This document shows, piece after piece, positions 6,982 through 9,623 of a DNA stretch of 9,623 bases. Within the stretch, counting starts at the first letter, position 1. The number at the start of each line of letters is the position of its first letter. The notes beneath the pieces are model-generated. The model was not told the origin of the DNA. It searched no databases and saw nothing but the letters and a program-made list of their open reading frames with translations. This DNA is from an uncultured Acidobacteriota bacterium (GTDB taxonomy: Bacteria > Acidobacteriota > Vicinamibacteria > Vicinamibacterales > UBA8438). The stretch spans positions 1 to 9,623 of the forward strand of contig CALBET010000839.1 in NCBI GenBank assembly GCA_937888665.1, in the 5' to 3' direction. The translations under genes and the position numbers were made by a program.

Positions 6982-8409
6982 CTACTGCTCGTTGCTGGTG
7001 CGGGGGCGCGGGGGATTGGCTAGGCGGTCCAGCTGTTCCGCGCGGCGCTCCTCGTACTGCTCGTCGGTCATGAAGGCGATGTCGGTCCAGGCGTTGCCCA
7101 TGTCGTCCATGGTGCGTGCGCCCCAGCCGATCCAGGCGGAGGGGTCCGGGTTGTGCTTGTTGGCGGCGGTATTGTCATGCCACGCCACCGAGTGCAGGAT
7201 GGTGCCGGCCGGGAACAGGTGCGGTTCCTCGTAGGTGTACGTCAACTGCCAGACCTGTTCGTAGTTCGGGACGTCGGTGAGCAGCTGGCGCCGGCCGTCG
7301 GCGTGTATCGCTTCAAGCAGCATGCGACTGCCCCTGAAATGCATGTGGGGCTGGAAGTTGATGACAATCGCTGGCTGCTCGAGCCGGAGGAAGCGCTCGG
7401 AGCGGGCGACCGTGTTTGGCGGGATGCTGAGCTGCGCCAGGCTATTGACGTCTGCCTCGGTCAAGAACGGTTCCAGCGGCGTCTCGCCATCAAGCGGCAG
7501 ATCAATGCCCTGCTTCAGCAGCAGGTCCTCGACTTTTTCGCGATTCAACGTCCAGTCATCGCCGATGCCGGTTCTGATGCGGTGCGATGTCACCTCGAGG
7601 TCAGGTTTTTCTCCGCGCGGATAGAACTTGATGCCGACCCGCGAGATGTCGTGCACCTCTTCACCCCACGGGTGATAGTGCGGCGCAAACCGGAACTTGG
7701 ACCCGGCGTACAGCAGCTTGCCGGTGTCATCCGGGAAGTAGTCGCCGTTGTTCCCCATGACGTACTCGGTCACGTGCACGGTGTCGACATTGTCGTCATC
7801 GTCCGGGTTCTGCTCGGTGAACGCGTAGACATGCTCGTGATGCACACAGCAGTTCGCCGTCGTCAGCAACTGGACCCACTTCATGTACCGGTCTTCGGTG
7901 AGCCCTGACTCGACAATCTCCGACGGGAACGTGTCCGCGCCTTCAGCCGGGATCGTGAAGCCTTTCTCCATCGAGACGATCATGTCCGGCTCGCCCCACG
8001 CCCACTCGTCGAGCGCGGCGAGATCCAGTGGCGGTGGCGCGTCCTCGGGGTTGCCCTGGGGCGCGCCAGCGTCGACCCACCCGACGATGGTGGCAATCTC
8101 GGCATCGCTCAAGGATGGATCATCGCGATACACGCCAATGGACCGGTCGAGGTGCCACGGCGGCATCTGCCTGGCGCTGACGCGGTCTTTGATGGCGCGC
8201 GCCCACGGCCGAACTTGGCCATAGGTGAGCAGGGACATCGGCGCCGCGGTGCCGGGACGATGGCAGCTTTGGCACGAACGCTGCAACAGCGGCAGCACGT
8301 CTTTCGTGAAGGTCGGTGCCACCGCCTCGGTCGCAGCGGCCACGGGCGCGGGCCCACCGATGACACACGCCAGCGCGAGGAGACCAACGACCGAGATGAC
8401 TCGTTTCAC
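6982..8409 (-). CDS. Secreted cytochrome c / type II copper monooxygenase-like fusion protein
   Basis: This 475-residue protein starts with a signal peptide (basic KR, hydrophobic core 4-19, cleavage near VAAA 23-26). Residues 33-125 form a mono-heme cytochrome c domain with CQSCH at 46-50 (C46, C49, H50) and a candidate axial Met, M82, in RQMPPW. From about 140 the protein resembles the copper type II ascorbate-dependent monooxygenase family (PHM, DBH). A His pair H190/H191 lies in CCVHHEH, HYH is at 244-246, HMH at 355-357, WHDNTAANKHNP at 410-421 (like the DBH-type HxDN...NP block), and M437 in TMDDMGN matches the DEM methionine ligand. These can supply both copper sites. The likely role is periplasmic hydroxylation of an unknown substrate, with heme as electron donor, but the activity is unproven. 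The GTG start (8409-8407) follows GGAGGA. Translation across the whole length shows no break. Confidence 0.85.
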   Translation of the reverse strand: MKRVISVVGLLALACVIGGPAPVAAATEAVAPTFTKDVLPLLQRSCQSCHRPGTAAPMSLLTYGQVRPWARAIKDRVSARQMPPWHLDRSIGVYRDDPSLSDAEIATIVGWVDAGAPQGNPEDAPPPLDLAALDEWAWGEPDMIVSMEKGFTIPAEGADTFPSEIVESGLTEDRYMKWVQLLTTANCCVHHEHVYAFTEQNPDDDDNVDTVHVTEYVMGNNGDYFPDDTGKLLYAGSKFRFAPHYHPWGEEVHDISRVGIKFYPRGEKPDLEVTSHRIRTGIGDDWTLNREKVEDLLLKQGIDLPLDGETPLEPFLTEADVNSLAQLSIPPNTVARSERFLRLEQPAIVINFQPHMHFRGSRMLLEAIHADGRRQLLTDVPNYEQVWQLTYTYEEPHLFPAGTILHSVAWHDNTAANKHNPDPSAWIGWGARTMDDMGNAWTDIAFMTDEQYEERRAEQLDRLANPPRPRTSNEQ

Positions 8410-8413
8410 AAGA

Positions 8414-8419
8414 TCCTCC
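8414..8419 (-). promoter_or_regulatory. Strong ribosome binding site deciding a GTG start
   Basis: The minus strand reads GGAGGA, then 4 bases, then GTG. This near-perfect Shine-Dalgarno sequence fixes the GTG at 8409-8407 as the start of the cytochrome/copper protein, directly before a good signal peptide. Confidence 0.85.
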
Positions 8420-8480
8420 GTGGCCTCGCCAGGGCCGGTTCCGCACGAAACCCCACGCGCGAGGAAAATGTACCAGCGTC

Positions 8481-8510
8481 AGCATAACGTCCTGTGTCAG
8501 GGCCGTGCAA
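8481..8510 (-). promoter_or_regulatory. Possible promoter of the cytochrome/copper monooxygenase gene
   Basis: On the minus strand TTGCAC (8510-8505) and TATGCT (8486-8481) are separated by 18 bases and would give a leader of about 65 bases. Both boxes are imperfect (3 of 6 and 4 of 6 matches to consensus), so this is tentative. Confidence 0.3.
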
Positions 8511-8537
8511 CAGGATTCGCGGCCACCCGCTCGCAGG

Positions 8538-8543
8538 TATACT
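8538..8543 (+). promoter_or_regulatory. Candidate -10 box close to the start of the MBL-fold gene
   Basis: TATACT matches the sigma-70 -10 consensus at 5 of 6 positions and ends only 12 bases before the ATG at 8556. Transcription would start near 8550, leaving about 5 bases of leader. No Shine-Dalgarno sequence is present before the ATG, which fits a nearly leaderless message. No good -35 box is visible. Confidence 0.4.
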
Positions 8544-8555
8544 CCCTGGTTCATC

Positions 8556-9623
8556 ATGCAGATCACATTCCATGGCGCCGCGCGCGAGGTCACCGGGTCC
8601 TGCCACCTCGTCGAATGCGGTGGCACACGGATCCTTCTGGACTGCGGATTGATCCAGGGCGGGCGTGAGCGGCACGAGCGCAATCGAGAACCGTTCCCGT
8701 TCGACCCCACGACAATCGACGTGGTCGTCCTCAGCCACGCGCACATCGACCACTCGGGGCGGCTCCCCCTGCTGCGGAAGAGCGGATACCGAGGCCCCAT
8801 CATCACGACGGCCCCGACGGCGCGGCTGCTCGAGATCATGCTGACCGACTCCGGCCGTATCCAAGAAGAGGACGCCCGCTGGAAGATCAAGCGGCTGAAA
8901 AAGGCCAAGAAGGACGCAAGCTGGGTCACACCGCTCTACACGGAGGAGGATGCGCTGGCCCTGCTCGGGCAACTCGTGCCGGTTGGTCTGGGCGACACCG
9001 AGACGCTGCCGGGCGGCGCCCGCGTAACCTTCGTACCGGCTGGCCACATTCTGGGCGCGGCCATCATTGATCTACAGTTCGTGGACGACGGCACGTCGCG
9101 CCGGCTGGTCTTCTCGGGCGACCTTGGCGTACAGGGCTCCCGGCTGCTCCCGCCACCCCGCACCGTCGGGCGGCCTGACTACCTGATCATGGAGTCGACC
9201 TACGGTGACCGAGAGCGGGACGACGAGGGCGACCGCACCGAAACGCTGTTCGGCATCATCCGCGACACCATCGCACGCCAGGGGAAAGTCATCATCCCCT
9301 CCTTCGCCGTCGGTCGGACCCAGGAGATCCTGACCCGACTCAACGACCTCATCGAGGCCGGCCGGCTGCCGGGCCTGAAGGTCTACGTCGACAGTCCGAT
9401 GGCGGTCGCCGCCACCAAGGCGTTTGCACTCCATCCTGAGGCGTACTCACAATCGGTGCAGGAGCTGCTGGCGAGCGGCGATGCGCCCCTGCAGTTCCCT
9501 GGCCTGACGCTGGTCACCCGGGTCGAAGACTCGATGGCGATAAACGAGTCGCAGGAACCGGCGGTGATCATCTCAGCGTCGGGGATGTGCACGGCGGGTC
9601 GGGTGAAGCACCATCTCAAGCAC
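8556..9623 (+). CDS. Beta-CASP metallo-beta-lactamase fold RNA hydrolase (partial at right edge)
   Basis: The first 356 codons are present without a stop; family members run to about 450-470 residues, so roughly 100 are missing. The N-terminus MQITFHGAAREVTGSCHLVE is characteristic of the family, so ATG 8556 is secure. Zinc ligands are visible: HAHIDH at 61-66 (motif 2), H164 in GHILGA and D189 in FSGDLG. Then comes the beta-CASP insert, with ESTYGDR (213-219), PSFAVGRTQE (248-257), the VDSPMA block (278-283) and ISASGMCTAGRVKHHL (339-354). These proteins are zinc-dependent endo- or exoribonucleases related to CPSF73 and bacterial RNase J, acting in the cytoplasm. The type with this ESTYGDR and SGM pattern is common in bacteria, usually annotated 'MBL fold metallo-hydrolase', and its RNA target is not known. 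The gene diverges from the cytochrome/copper gene with 146 bases between starts. Confidence 0.93.
   Translation, partial: MQITFHGAAREVTGSCHLVECGGTRILLDCGLIQGGRERHERNREPFPFDPTTIDVVVLSHAHIDHSGRLPLLRKSGYRGPIITTAPTARLLEIMLTDSGRIQEEDARWKIKRLKKAKKDASWVTPLYTEEDALALLGQLVPVGLGDTETLPGGARVTFVPAGHILGAAIIDLQFVDDGTSRRLVFSGDLGVQGSRLLPPPRTVGRPDYLIMESTYGDRERDDEGDRTETLFGIIRDTIARQGKVIIPSFAVGRTQEILTRLNDLIEAGRLPGLKVYVDSPMAVAATKAFALHPEAYSQSVQELLASGDAPLQFPGLTLVTRVEDSMAINESQEPAVIISASGMCTAGRVKHHLKH

Noticed and set aside
7153..7908. Long open frame on the plus strand (251 codons) inside the copper monooxygenase gene
   Set aside because: It is antisense to a gene with clear heme and copper motifs along its full length; its own translation shows no domain or motif I recognise, as expected in GC-rich DNA.
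8120..8929. Minus-strand open frame of 269 codons crossing the divergent promoter region
   Set aside because: It overlaps the well-supported starts of both flanking genes in the wrong frame and has no recognisable motifs.

Overview
The window is a dense, GC-rich stretch of bacterial chromosome carrying eight protein-coding genes, two of them cut by the window edges. I see no tRNA, rRNA, CRISPR array, insertion sequence, phage gene or obvious pseudogene. The gene families suggest a Gram-negative soil or sediment bacterium, most plausibly an acidobacterium of the Vicinamibacteria type. The main clues are a secreted cytochrome c fused to a copper monooxygenase-like domain, a secreted PKD-like protein, a YfhO-like membrane protein, and a FeoB with a small Cys-rich partner. 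This assignment is inference from family recall, not a database result.

Left part, bases 1-1351, plus strand: the C-terminal end of the ferrous-iron transporter FeoB overlaps by ATGA with a 65-residue membrane protein bearing a CxxCxxC motif, the usual FeoB-associated partner. A small P-loop kinase-like ATPase follows after 16 bases. It converges, with an 18-base gap, on a minus-strand Bax inhibitor-1/YccA-type seven-helix membrane protein (1370-2122).

Middle part, bases 2123-6847: a roughly 206-base divergent region separates the Bax inhibitor-like gene from a plus-strand run of three closely spaced genes. These are a CPA1-type cation/proton antiporter with a cytosolic Rossmann (TrkA-N/RCK-like) domain, a secreted protein with a C-terminal PKD-like beta-sandwich, and a YfhO-like polytopic membrane protein of the GT-C kind. 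The gaps are 11 and 26 bases, so co-transcription is likely, but no shared pathway is obvious.

Right part, bases 6848-9623: a strong hairpin lies between the YfhO-like gene and a convergent minus-strand gene. That gene encodes a secreted protein with an N-terminal mono-heme cytochrome c domain followed by a type II copper monooxygenase-like module (the PHM/DBH family fold), in which all candidate copper ligands can be matched. Divergent from it starts a beta-CASP metallo-beta-lactamase RNase-like gene that runs off the right edge. It has a TATACT box very close to its ATG and no Shine-Dalgarno sequence, so its transcript may be nearly leaderless.

I did not find a convincing, wholly new multi-gene system. 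The observations most worth a second look are the heme-copper fusion protein, the antiporter with an Ile-Asp in place of the Asn-Asp motif, and the uncharacterised secreted protein/YfhO-like pair.
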